Below are positions 1-10,200 of a stretch of 64,000 bases of DNA, piece after piece. Under the pieces are notes generated by a model. That model was not told where the DNA came from. It saw nothing but the letters and a program-made list of their open reading frames with translations, and did no database searches. Every line of letters starts with the position of its first letter. The stretch's first letter is position 1. Position numbers and translations under genes: made by a program. The DNA is from Evernia prunastri (lineage: Eukaryota; Ascomycota; Lecanoromycetes; Lecanorales; Parmeliaceae), in the NCBI GenBank assembly GCA_003184365.1, contig NKYR01000065.1, positions 1-64,000 on the forward strand, written 5' to 3'.

Positions 1-2
1 CC

Positions 3-374
3 ATGCGATTGCATGCTAGAGTTAAACGTGCTAAGACGTCACTGATCACACAAATACGGACCGAAAAGATCGGTCTCAGGGCCTTCCTATTCGACAGAAG
101 GGTACCAGATACCGATAACGACAAATGCGAATGTGGGCGGGCTAGACAGACCGCCCGCCACCTACTACACGAATGTAGGCTGTATGCAAAGCAGAGGAGT
201 AGGCTTTGGGCAGCGGAAAGGAGGAAGGTGCAAGGGGGGGTGATAACTCACGAAGATATGCTGACAACACCTCGCTACGCCTCCATGGCGGCGAATTTTA
301 TATGGAATACTGGGCTCATTGGGCAATTTCGAGCCCTCGATGAAGAACAAGAAGAAGGATTCGTAGAGGCATGA
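3..374 (+). CDS. C-terminal part of a LINE ORF2 (reverse transcriptase polyprotein), 5'-partial
   Basis: About 123 codons are visible, ending at a TGA. The frame is probably open through the left border, so the first ATG in the window need not be a real start. The segment contains the C-x-C-x8-H-x4-C cluster seen near the end of Tad-type ORF2 proteins, where it is thought to help bind element RNA or DNA. The tail is acidic (DEEQEEGFVEA). In the full element this protein would carry endonuclease, reverse transcriptase and possibly RNase H domains and act in nuclear target-primed reverse transcription. None of those domains lies inside the window. Confidence 0.65.
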   Translation: MRLHARVKRAKTSLITQIRTEKIGLRAFLFDRRVPDTDNDKCECGRARQTARHLLHECRLYAKQRSRLWAAERRKVQGGVITHEDMLTTPRYASMAANFIWNTGLIGQFRALDEEQEEGFVEA

Positions 375-595
375 TATCAACAAGCAGGACGCGGCCACGA
401 TGTGGGGGGCCCCAGCGTAGTAGGGTACCCCCCCACAAGGATGCATGCAATGAGGCAGCAAGTGGATCCACACCGATTTGTATAGCCTCACTTTTGCTAG
501 TGGGGCAATATGATTGGCTGGATTGGCTGGTAGATGGATTATGTAATCTCGCATATTTGGCCCACTAAGGGACTAACTTCAGGGTAGTATGACAT

Positions 596-615
596 AATCA
601 ATCAATCAATCAATC
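596..615 (+). repeat. (AATC)5 simple-repeat tail of the LINE
   Basis: Five uninterrupted AATC units follow the retrotransposon 3' region. This is consistent with a LINE 3' tail, so the insertion boundary probably lies just after 615. Confidence 0.7.
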
Positions 616-891
616 AAACGAGTGATGGATTCGGTTTGACCAATAGGTTTATTTGATGAATTCTTTTGGCTTCAGGGCTAAGAGTGCGACAGCTCTTCGT
701 TGGGATCCAAAGTATAGAACGGCTGTCTGCCTACGATGGGACTTGAAAGTACTTGGGACTGTTTGATAGTTCTGATGCTCTAACGCCCTCAGATATTCAA
801 GACTTAGCCAAGTCACCTCACTGTAAGCGCCCGACGCCCGCTTTGATGCCTGTTGGTACACCGAAACTTTCTATCCTGTTAGGTTGCGCCC

Positions 892-2028
892 TTACTGGTT
901 CCACCCATTTTGCCCGTAGGGAGTTGCCCCATATGGGGTTGCCCCTCCGCCCCATGCACTAGTCGCTCCTCCATTAACATACGGTGTCGTATATCCTTGA
1001 TCGACCCCATATTCCCCGCCCTGTGGCATACCGTCTGGGCTCTGTCCTCCAAAGCCATCCGCGTCCCCTTCGCCAGGCCCCGACTCATCGCCTGCAAGTC
1101 CTTGTAACACGGCGGCAAGTTTTTGTTGCAAGACTTTGATACCTTGTTGTACGACCGCGTCAGGTTCCAGGTTGCCCACGGACTCTAGCTCGAAGAAGAA
1201 TTGGGAAGGGGTAGCGTTATAGTCAAATGGTTCGCCGTCTTGGGGCGCTTCTTCCCATTCAGCGTTCTTGGATTTTGGCCTATGGAGTTTTAAAATGTCA
1301 GTATCCAGAATTTGCAAATGAACTTTAGTAAGATGGGGGCACCCTACCATTCCTTAACTGGATCCTCCTCATACCAGTAATCCAGATGCTTCAACTTATT
1401 ATGCGGGTCATATTCAAATCCCACCGCACTTGTAGGCGCCCACTTTGCATGCTCCTTCGCAATACCTTTTTTGGCAATGCATTTCATTATCACCTCCTGC
1501 CCTTTCCTCAATTTGCATATCACAGAACCCTGACCAGCCTCATCTGTGATGACTGGGTTCCCCACCCACTCATTCGGCCTCGGATCAGAAACGATTAAAT
1601 CTCTTGCATAGACCTTTACCACGTCCTCGTTATCTTTCGAACACTTGGCATTCATCATAATTGTGACGGAGCAGTTTTCGCAGTATTGGTCGCAGTCGCA
1701 GTCTCGGGTGTAGAGGACGTCTTCTATTTGGCGGGAGTTTAAAGGGATGAGACCGAGGCGGTGGGCAATGAATTCATCGGGAAGAACAGAGGTGTTGACT
1801 TCGACTTCAACGAGATCGATGGCCATGGTTGGGATTTCGGCGAGGATGACTCGGCGGAGGGAATTGGCGAAGGCGAGGTCTACATTGCTAAGAGTGAAGT
1901 CGACATGATCGGTGGCGGCCTGAAACAGTGCGTCAGTCTTGAATGTAACACATCCAGGCGGGACAGCGGACCTCTCGAACGGTGACTCGAGGTCCCACTT
2001 CATCGATGTCCATGTTGTCGTAGTCCAT
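892..2028 (-). CDS. RPB3: DNA-directed RNA polymerase II subunit RPB3
   Basis: Nuclear Pol II assembly subunit that pairs with RPB11 in the alpha-like platform. Exons on the minus strand: 2028-1972, 1919-1348 and 1279-892, giving 338 aa, with introns of 52 and 68 bp. The start (MDYDNMDIDEVGPRVTVRE) is upstream of the first long open frame and is joined by an intron with a weak GTCCGC donor. The join restores the family sequence VREAATDHVDFTLSNVD. SLRRVILAEIPTMAIDLV is the classic alpha-like motif. The zinc ligands CDCDQYCENC follow (about residues 90-100), then DYWYEEDPVKEWPKSKNAEW across intron 2. The C-terminus is Gly/Ala/Thr-rich with repeated ATPYG. The gene is divergent from LSM1 with 359 bp between the starts. 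Confidence 0.96.
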
Positions 2029-2387
2029 GGTGAAGATTGTGCAACTGCGGGCCCGCTCAAAGCCTTTTTAGTGCGGAGTTTCGTTCATGCAAGAAGCCGT
2101 CAATTCAATATGGATGCCATGGTCATCCAGCGACAGATTTGAGCCGTTAGGTCAAGTGATCAAGGAATGATAGTGACCAAGAAATGATGATGCTAGGTAT
2201 GAGCTTCTGAAGAAATCTCGAGCGTTTGTCGCGATTCATAAGGCTGAATACTCGTCCCCCTGTCTGCAGTATGCGGGAGTACCCGCCACGACAATGCCTG
2301 CATGTCAATGCGGAAGAAGTTTTACTGATCAATCAATCTACATATACGATGGAGATACTCTAAAACATCCTTGACTCATACTAATTC
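2029..2387. promoter_or_regulatory. Shared divergent promoter region of RPB3 and LSM1
   Basis: These 359 bp separate the start codons of the head-to-head genes and must hold both promoters. A TGACTCA heptamer (2372-2378), the consensus for GCN4/CPC1-type bZIP factors, lies 10 bp before the LSM1 ATG. It is so close to the start that it may be chance. No clear TATA box was seen. Confidence 0.5.
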
Positions 2388-3144
2388 ATGGAGAGCTTGT
2401 CCATACAAGACCTGCCGCCAGCAGCAGGCCCAAACCATGGGGCTCCGCCGCCAGGTGGTCCTCCGCAACTTCCGCCACAGGTAAGCTTTGTCTCGCGTTT
2501 CTGGCGTCGTCGAAGCTGACAGCGCAGATGTTCACCACCGCCGCCCAGCTTTTGGATTTGACAGATAGTGAGACTTCCTTGGGACAACCCCAGTCATCTT
2601 AAGATGGAGTGGCGAGGATCTGGGTGACTGACCAGGTCGGCTACCGTTCCAAAATTACAGAGAAACTGGTCCTGGTTCTTCGAGATGGACGAAAACTCAT
2701 TGGAGTGCTGAGAAGCTGGGATCAATTCGGTACGGAATGAAAACAGCAGAAGAGAGAATACGTATGCTGAACAGTGGCTCCTTTGGTTGCACAGCCAATC
2801 TAGTCCTGCAGGACACGATTGAGCGCATCTTCGTCCATGACGTCTATGCCGATGTTGTACGCGGGATATTTCTGGTTCGAGGCGAGAACGTCTTGCTTCT
2901 TGGTGAAGTAGTACGACTCCTTCATGGCAAGCCTCAATTCGCACGCAGTCTCTAAAATGTTCTAATCTAGGATCTTGACAAGGACGATTACATACCTGAG
3001 CCGTATCGCAAAGTATCTCCAGAGGAAGTGCACGCGCTGAGCATCCAAGTGAAGAACGAAAAAAAACTGATCGACAAAGTGCGCGCGAAGAAGTTGCAGG
3101 AGCTTGGATTCGAGGTTGAACACAGTGGGGAGATCTTGTTTTAG
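2388..3144 (+). CDS. LSM1: LSm1, Sm-like protein of the LSm1-7 mRNA-decay complex
   Basis: Five exons (2388-2480, 2528-2567, 2661-2729, 2795-2907, 2971-3144) sum to 489 nt, giving 162 aa. The four introns are 47-93 bp. The protein starts with a Pro/Gly-rich leader (MESLSIQDLPPAAGPNHG), then MFTTAAQLLDLTDKKLVLVL and RDGRKLIGVLRSWDQFANLV (Sm1 motif). Sm2 is RGIFLVRGENVLLLGE, followed by DLDKDDYIPEPYRKVS. The lysine-rich C-terminal helix ends in GFEVEHSGEILF, the usual fungal LSm1 ending. The LSm1-7 ring works with Pat1 in the cytoplasm to bind deadenylated mRNA 3' ends and promote decapping. Intron 2 interrupts the Sm fold at TD|KK. Every exon join restores conserved residues, so the structure is well supported. 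Confidence 0.95.
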
Positions 3145-3764
3145 CGGCTTCAACCCTTCAACAACCGCGAAAACCCTACCGCGTACCGGGACGCGCTTCA
3201 TGGATAAGGAAGAAACAGAAGGCGCCGAGAGGCGAAGAGGGTGTTCATGATGAGGTCGTGCAGATGCAGAATATTGTGAAATGCTTCGGCCGACAAGAGG
3301 ATGACGAACAGCGAGTTTCCTCGACTTGCACGGTTGAAGGAGCGTTGTATCTTGTGTCTGTGATTGTACGCCACAATGTGTGTGCTCTATGACCACTTGC
3401 CATTGGGAAGCTGGGTTCGGAACACTTTCCTCGTGTTATAACGTCTTTATTCACCTCATATAGACCATCTTCAGCTCGTCAAAGATTCGATGGTGATCAT
3501 TTAGGATGTAGTTCAGCGCGCATTGAGGTGACAAACTAGGGCACAACTTTGCAGCAAAGGACGTCGATAAGCCGCCAAGCATGCAGTGATATCTTATGAG
3601 TTGTGTATGCAGCATACTTAGGTAGGGACCGGGGATTCTCTTGGGCTTCATGCGGGGGCGGGATCTAAGTATCCCTGCTTGTAGATCACCCGCGGAAGCC
3701 AAACTTCCTGGCTGTCACTTAAGGTACTCTACCTTATTCTTAACAACCTCATGTAAACAGCAAT
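3145..3764. other. Intergenic, LSM1 to trpE
   Basis: About 620 bp. The left part should be the LSM1 3' UTR and the last 150 bp or so the promoter of the anthranilate synthase gene. Open frames here are short and look unlike protein. I saw no consensus CPC1/GCN4 site. Confidence 0.5.
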
Positions 3765-5567
3765 ATGGCTTCTCAAGTATGTCTGTCTCACAGGGTAATC
3801 CGTCACCTCTTGTCACAATGCTACTAATTTATTTGTTCTAGTTGAGTATACAACCTTCATTAGAAACTGTACAAGAGGTCCTTTCTGCATCCCAAACCTC
3901 GTCAAACCCTCCAAACCTCGTCCCAATATGTGCGACTATATCTGCAGATGTTCTGACTCCCACACTGGCCTACCTCAAGATCTCGGCTAAGTCTGTTGTG
4001 GCATGGGGTCTCGCTGGATAGCTGCTGAGCAGGATTAGGTCTCATGCCGAATATTCCTTCCTGTTCGAAAGCGCTGCCAGCTCGGAGACCATTGGCAGAT
4101 ATAGTTTCGTGGGTGCAGGTGAGACCTGCGTAGAATATAAGATTCCGAATGTGTCCTAAAGATGATTCTATAGATCCGAGGAAGGTATTGAAGACCGGCC
4201 CCGGCCATGGACCCGAGGGTGACCCTTTGCCTTTCCTCGAAGAAGAGCTGGCACTGTACCGAGAGGCAGTTGTCCCAGGCCTCGTACTGCCTCCGCTCAC
4301 GGGAGGGGCCATTGGCTACGTAGGCTATGACTGCGTTCGATACTTCGAGCCACGGACAGCTAGGAAAATGAAAGATGTCCTCAAGGTTCCCGAATCTCTC
4401 TTCATGCTCTTCGACACAATCGTGGCTTTCGACCATTTTTTCCAGGTCGTTAAAATCATTACATACCTACACGTACCTCCGTCACCTATAAATCAGTCCT
4501 CCATCTCGTCCGCCTATGACACCGCCTATCAAACCCTCAGCGCCACAGTCTCGATCCTCCAATCCAAAGACATACCTCTTCCACCCCAACCTCCAATCGC
4601 GCCAAATCAGACCTACGAATCAAATATTGGTCAAGCCGGATACGAGGCTCATGTCATTAACCTCAAAAAGGAGATCCAGCGTGGTTCTATAATACAAGCT
4701 GTTCCATCGCACCGCATAGCCCGGCCCACGACCCTCCACCCTTTTAACATCTACCGCCAGCTCCGAACCACCAATCCCTCACCCTACCTATTCTACATTT
4801 CTTGTTCCACGTTCCACCTCGTAGGCGCCTCGCCTGAACTTCTTGTCAAATGCGAGGAGGAAACCCAACGCATAATTACGCATCCAATCGCGGGCACCGT
4901 CAAACGCGGAGCAACCCCTGCTGAAGATCTCGAGCTTGCTAACGAGTTGCGGGCAAGTCTGAAAGACAGGGCTGAACATGTTATGCTTGTTGACCTTGCA
5001 CGCAATGATATCAACCGTGTCTGCGACCCCATCAGCACAAGGACCGATAGACTTATGGTCGTTGAAAGATTTTCCCATGTCCAGCATCTCGTTTCACAAG
5101 TGAGCGGCCTTTTGCGAAAAGGTAAAACGCGTTTCGACGCTTTCCGTTCCATATTTCCTGCTGGCACGGTCAGCGGCGCACCCAAAGTACGTGCAATGGA
5201 ACTTATCGCTGAGCTGGAAGAAGAGAAACGAGGTGTCTACGCTGGTGCAGTTGGCTATTTTGGCTACGGAAATGTGGATCTGGATGGAAAAGAGACTGAG
5301 GGTGCGATGGACACATGTATTGCTTTAAGAACTATGCTTGTCAAGGATGGTGTTGCCTACCTGCAGGCTGGTGGAGGCATAGTTTGGGACAGTGTGCCAG
5401 AGGAGGAGTGGGTCGAGACAATGAATAAGGCCGCTGCTAACGTTAGATGTATTGCAGCTGCTGAGGAAAGGTATGCTGGGATGGAACTGGACAACAAGGA
5501 TGGTACACGAGAAGAAACGGTAAAAAAAGAAAATGGGCACGGGCATGTTGATATCGCGGCTAGTTGA
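3765..5567 (+). CDS. trpE: Anthranilate synthase component I
   Basis: Converts chorismate and glutamine-derived ammonia to anthranilate, the first step of tryptophan synthesis, with a separate glutaminase subunit. Exons 3765-3776, 3842-3990, 4033-4118 and 4174-5567 sum to 1641 nt (546 aa). The first exon encodes only MASQ. Intron 2 is just 42 bp and has an unusual GTCTGT donor, but the join restores LKISAKIRSHAEYSFLFESAA, which holds the region linked to Trp feedback binding. Chorismate-binding motifs: HPIAGTVKRG (about 319-328), DLARNDINR (about 362-370), FPAGTVSGAPKVRAMELI (about 420-437), ETEGAMDTCIALRT and LQAGGGIVWDS. Length fits fungal homologues. No glutaminase domain is fused. Confidence 0.95.
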
Positions 5568-6741
5568 GTGACCAATAGTGCCTCGCGATGGAAATGCTAT
5601 CTCCAGGAGGGCAGTCTCATTCAATTCGAAGAAATCCATGGCATCTGTACAAGCTTTCGTCTTGAACCACACCAAAAAAGCAAGAAACAAAATGTCTACT
5701 ACCTTACCACGAAAGAGGACGATCAATCTGCCAACTGCTATCAGCAAAGGGGTACGATTCCGAAATTACATTGCAAGACACCTGATCATAGCCACAATAG
5801 TCGTTGATCAGTCAAGAAGAGCCCCTTTTGTGTCTGCTGTCTGTGCTGCTAATACTCCTGCTGCTCACCTACTTGTTCTCCCACTTCTTTCGTTAGATGA
5901 CTTGAAGGATGTGTTCCGTGGTCGCTCATTTATTTTCGTGCTGGTTGCGCGATAGTCGTTCATCCAATTATGGGCGTATGCCCGTCTTTGTTTGGATTTG
6001 CCGTGTCTCACACTTCAGTCTGATTGTCTTGGATTTTGCCTGAATTGCTGTTCTCTTTTACCTTGAGCTCATTGTTTACCCTGTATCATGCAATACTCCG
6101 GTCATCAACCCGTCGTTCGTGGTCGGAATATTGTGCGGGGATACGCATGGTTTCTTGCAGGTGATCAACGGTCTACAGCTCGAGCCCCAGAACCAGACCT
6201 CTGGGAAGTAAGTGGAGAATAGCTAATATTTCCGTAGAAGTCGTCTTGGCAAAATAGGCTTTTACCGTTCGTTGTTGCCTTTTTGTTTCCGATCTAGCTG
6301 CACGTATTTCCGGCAATATCACTTCTGTCATAGCGCGCGTCTTGAATATGTGAATGAGGATACAGGTATGGTATTTCGATCACGCAAGTTCTTTGTTCAC
6401 ATTGTGGCTAATGATTGTTGCTTTCCTTGCATGTGCAAAATGTCAAAGGGTGGTATCAGTTCATGCTTCTTTCCGAGTGCACCCGACCCCCGAGTTGACC
6501 TATGGTAAGTCAGAACGTGGAACTGTCTGGTCTGTGTCTCAGCAATCAATACCCACAACATGGGTGTTCACCTATGGAGCCAAATTTGTGTCCTCAGTAT
6601 GGGAGACTCCATTTGGTATATATTCCCAGTCTTGAACCAATTGACACACAGAGGCGATATAACACTTCAACACCATCTTCTCAAAAACAAAAAAAGTCAT
6701 CAGAACGACCTAACAATGTTCACCTCCTAACCATTTCCAAG
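5568..6741. other. Intergenic, trpE to unknown gene
   Basis: About 1.17 kb holding the trpE 3' UTR and the next gene's promoter. Several ATG-started frames exist (for example 5578-5955 and from 6088), but none shows convincing protein features. The 6088 frame would need a 30-bp intron. Confidence 0.4.
6617..6623 (+). promoter_or_regulatory. TATA-like box
   Basis: The heptamer TATATAT lies about 120 bp before the ATG chosen at 6742. A CA-rich leader with several short A runs lies between them, a common arrangement for fungal core promoters. Confidence 0.4.
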
Positions 6742-7293
6742 ATGACCACCACTATCTCAGCATCTCCGCAGACCCTAGCTGGCTCGGCACCGCAGCTCAC
6801 CTGGCATGACCCTATATACACCCACCGTGGTTTATGCACGCCAGTGTCGTTGCCAGATCCAACGTACCTTCCATCGTCCCTCGCTAAACGAAGAAGTAAA
6901 GCAGACCGACGTCTGCTCGTCGAGCTCGGCCGGCCGAAGTACATCTCAAAATGTCGCTCTAGCCATAAAGCAATGGGGAAGAGGATGTTTTTCTTGCTCT
7001 CAGGACGCCGTCGTATGCAGAAGTTGCTGCAATCCCCTTACGAAAATGTCCCACAGCTAGCCAAACAGCCAGCCGTTGCATTGCAAGAACGCCTTCCTTC
7101 GTTTCGAGATGGCTTTTCCGACTGGGCACCGGACGCCAATCACATGAGACCAATGGAATCCGAGATCGTTCTGGACAGAGCGTCTAATTGGCAAGGGGAC
7201 GCAGGGTCACAACTGCCTGGTATCCCAAAATTACTCCAGGGAGAATGGGAATGTGAGCGGGAAGGCATGAACAGGCAGATAGGACCACCGTGA
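6742..7293 (+). CDS. Hypothetical basic protein
   Basis: Single-exon frame of 183 aa beginning MTTTISASPQTLAGSAPQLT. The frame is open further upstream (from 6502), but this ATG follows a TATA-like box and a leader-like stretch, so I prefer it. The protein is basic in its middle (AKRRSKADRRLL, KAMGKRMFFLLSGRRRMQ) and has no signal peptide, membrane helix or motif I recognise. The part around KRMFFLLSGRRRMQKLLQ could form an amphipathic helix. I do not recognise a family. It lies between trpE and the molybdoenzyme gene with about 1 kb on each side. It could be a lineage-specific gene or a chance open frame. Confidence 0.5.
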   Translation: MTTTISASPQTLAGSAPQLTWHDPIYTHRGLCTPVSLPDPTYLPSSLAKRRSKADRRLLVELGRPKYISKCRSSHKAMGKRMFFLLSGRRRMQKLLQSPYENVPQLAKQPAVALQERLPSFRDGFSDWAPDANHMRPMESEIVLDRASNWQGDAGSQLPGIPKLLQGEWECEREGMNRQIGPP

Positions 7294-8356
7294 AATATGG
7301 TGTAAATAGGATATCAAGAAGATAGCGGAGTACAAATCTCAAAACATCCGCTACACAGGTCCCGCATCCAACCGATTTGTCAAGTCGGAGAGTTGCGTGG
7401 GCAACACTAATGACAACGCATAGAAAAACACGAGTTGGCGAAGAACATCTCGATGCTCCAAGGGACGACGCTGCTAGTCTCTCATCTGTGAATGACCTGA
7501 ACGCTTTATTTGAAGTCTGATTTTGTAGGATAGGATACGATGCGAGTTCATAGGACAGGCGTGGCTAGCGCGCTGGAGGGTCAAAGCAACCATGCTCACG
7601 CACTCCTCCGGACGGAGCGCTGCAAGATGTCTAAAGGCCCTTTTACCTTGGTCCTACCCAATTCCGTTCTTGGTGGCTTCTGCTTTGTTCATAAGTGGAG
7701 TGCTCTCTTGATGGTCGGGTGCCGAGAATTGGTTGTTTCAGTTTGTGTTGGCGTTCCAGTCCTAGATAATTTATCGTCTTTCTGTTTGTGTCGTCGGCTT
7801 TAGGCTCGTGGATAGAGGTGTGGGTTGGTAGACGCTGTTTTATGTAGCCGAACTCCGAGTTTAATTTTACTGCTTGATGGATTGTTGAACTACTAAGCTT
7901 TTTATGTTTCTGTAGCTATATTGATAGCTCTTTTATTGAATCGTGTCTGTCGCTTGTATATCAAGAGACCATGTCCGCGATAACGACTAGGATTTCACGG
8001 CAGTGCTGGGGGGGAGGGACATCACGAGGCCACAGTCTTATGCATAGAAGTTTTCGCCTGGTCAGAGATGATAGGATGTTTTCTACCTCGGAAGCGAATG
8101 GATAGATTGTTGATCAGTGGGTGATGGACCGACAGAATTACGCGGTGTACTTTCGCGTGACTCGATCAAAAGTTGATTTCATAGATGATATTGCGACGGC
8201 TTACGCACACCGATGCAGTTCGACAATTTATCGCAGACAGAAGAGTCGCTCACGCCACGTTAAGATGTAGCATGGCACTTTATTGGCGATTGGTCATTAG
8301 ACAGCCAGAAAGGATCCGCGACGAAAAGAATCCGTTGCTCCCCAGAAAACACGACC
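7294..8356. other. Intergenic
   Basis: About 1.06 kb between the small unknown gene and the 3' end of the molybdoenzyme gene. It is T-rich on the + strand between 7500 and 7960. A short open frame (7540-7803) shows no family features. Confidence 0.4.
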
Positions 8357-10200
8357 TCAATCGACAACATCCCTCGGATCATGCTCCGCCCAATACTTTT
8401 CGCAATCTTCATCCGACTGGATGCGGAATTCCGTAGGGTTCGTGATGGGCATGAAAGGCACCCCGCGCCGCTCGAACTCCTGCAGCCTGGCGCGGGTCCG
8501 CTCGTGGTTCTTGTTGATGCTGAAGACCTTGATGCGGTGGCAGCTGCTCGTCACGTGCAGTCCCCAGTTCCACGCGCTCCGCACGAACGTCGGCTGCGTG
8601 TTGAGCGAGTTGTCCCAACACCGGACGACCAGCTCGGTCCAACCCTCGGCGTCGAGGGGGAGGTTCATGTGCCATGTCCTCCAGGCGAACTTGTGCTTCC
8701 GGGAAAGGTTCTTCGGGGGAACCTCGTACCACAGGAAGCCCCCGTCGGGACTGACCTCGACGCGTTCGGGCCACCGGCCGCCGCCGCTGTAGGCCCATCC
8801 TTTGACTGTGATCAGCCCGTCGTGCACGACCACTTGTTTCGTCCAGGGCTCCATGATCGCGCTGCTGACCGGCATCTCCTGGATCTGTATGCCGCTCGTG
8901 TAGAGCTGGTTGTGCTTCCCGACCTGGCTGTTGAAGTACAGATACTCCCGCGACTGGACCGGCGCGGGGGAGGGGTCCCGCAGCGCCTTGATGCGGTACA
9001 GCCACTTCACGGAGCGGGCGCCGATGTACCCTAGCACGACCACCCGAAGGGGAAACCCGTGGATCTTCGGAAGCGGCCGGCCGTTCATCTCCCACGCAAG
9101 GATTACCTCGTTGGCTTTGACCTTTGACCACGGGACTGATACCAAGTAGTTCTGCACTTGACCCTGGCATTGATCAGCTCCGCCATCCGATCCAGCCGAG
9201 AGGATGAGGTGGGGATACCTGCTTGAAGTACGTATCTGCGCCGTAGAATTCGAGATGCTGCGCCCCTTCGATCAGACCACCACAGTACTTGATGACTTTC
9301 TTCAAGCTAACACCCGTCCAAGTGGCGGTTCCGATCGCTCCTTCGGCCCATGGAGCGTTAATCATTTCATCACCTTCACCGGCGTACTCGTTGATTTGCT
9401 CGATGCGTCGGGTACCACTACATTGGATAGTGACCAGGTTCGACTGACGGGGGAATAGGTCTTCGTTCTGCAAGTCAGCCAGCTTGAGGGTCCTAGATCG
9501 TTTTACGAGTCCATCGAGTTCAAGGGTGTAATCAGCATCAGAAATGTTCGGGATCCCGCCATGATTGCGGACAAAGAAGAGCGGGTTGGGCGTGATGGGT
9601 TCTTCCGTCACAAGACGCTTGAGGTGGACGACGGTCAGCGGTAACCTCTACGGCAGCTTAAGGGGGTGCGAAGAGGCTACCTTTGGTGGCTCACCGTTGT
9701 ACGGGAACCGCAGGAGATGTAACATGTCGGGATGCTTTTCTTCAATCACCCTAGACCAGCTTTCTTCCGGAATGTTGGTCAAAGCGCCGCCAACGGCTTT
9801 GTGCCACATCACCCATCTTTCCCCTTGCAAGACAGGGTTTGTGCTGGGGACCGGAGCCAGTTGGAACTCGGGGGGAGGCGGAAACCGATAGCGAGCCAGG
9901 ATTTCTGCGGCTTTCCGTTTCTTCTCGGGATACTTCTCCCATTCGACGTAGCCTTTCCATCCGGGGGTTTCTTCCGCGAAGATTTTGTCGCTGTCTTTAG
10001 ATTTCGGACTATCATCCAAAACGAATGACGGCTTCGAGATGGAGTGATCTTTTTGGTTCAAGGATAGACCATAGGGAGGGATTCTGTACGGCGAGAACCC
10101 CTGTTCCAAGCTCCAATCGTCCACAGACTGTACGCCGTGAGTGATGCCTTCCTTACAAGACTACTGGAATCTTCACCTGCGTTGGGTGTCCACCGTTCAT
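8357..10200 (-). CDS. Sulfite oxidase-family molybdopterin enzyme
   Basis: Minus-strand exons 10200-10177, 10127-9681, 9617-9219 and 9163-8357 sum to 1677 nt (558 aa). The introns (49, 63 and 55 bp) all lie between codons. Residues 1-160 are an N-terminal extension (SVDDWSLEQGFSPYRIPPYG...). The molybdenum cofactor domain starts near LVTEEPITPNPLFFVRNHGG, with the Mo-ligand cysteine in VTIQCSGTRR (Cys223). HGFPLRVVVLGYIGARSVKW follows, then the dimerisation domain (VKGWAYSGGGRWPERVEVS, GWTELVVRCWDNSLNTQPTF). There is no cytochrome b5 heme domain, so it is not nitrate reductase or an animal-type sulfite oxidase. It probably oxidises sulfite or a related S-compound with another electron acceptor. 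The tiny first exon (MNGGHPTQ) is the least certain part. The last exon is strikingly GC-rich. Confidence 0.88.

Larger units (their letters stand above)
1..615 (+). mobile_element. 3' end of a Tad-like non-LTR (LINE) retrotransposon
   Basis: The reading frame open from the left edge to 374 has the look of the C-terminal end of a LINE ORF2: a stretch reading TEKIGLRAFLFDRRVPDTD, then a zinc-knuckle-like pattern with Cys42, Cys44, His53 and Cys58 (CECG...HLLHEC). This arrangement follows the reverse transcriptase/RNase H part in Tad-clade elements of filamentous fungi. A non-coding stretch of about 220 bp follows, then five AATC units (596-615), the kind of simple-repeat tail that ends many LINE insertions. 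The 5' part lies outside the window, so length and intactness cannot be judged. This end contains no internal stop. Family assignment rests on pattern recognition only. Confidence 0.72.

Noticed and set aside
5578..5955. 125-codon + strand frame after trpE
   Set aside because: It starts 11 bp after the trpE stop and has no protein-like pattern; most likely 3' UTR.
6088..6300. Short frame beginning MQYSGHQPVV with a GTAAGT and a TAG acceptor
   Set aside because: The intron would be only 30 bp and the product about 60 aa with no features.
8381..9034. 217-codon + strand frame
   Set aside because: Antisense to the G+C-rich last exon of the molybdoenzyme gene, with no family features.
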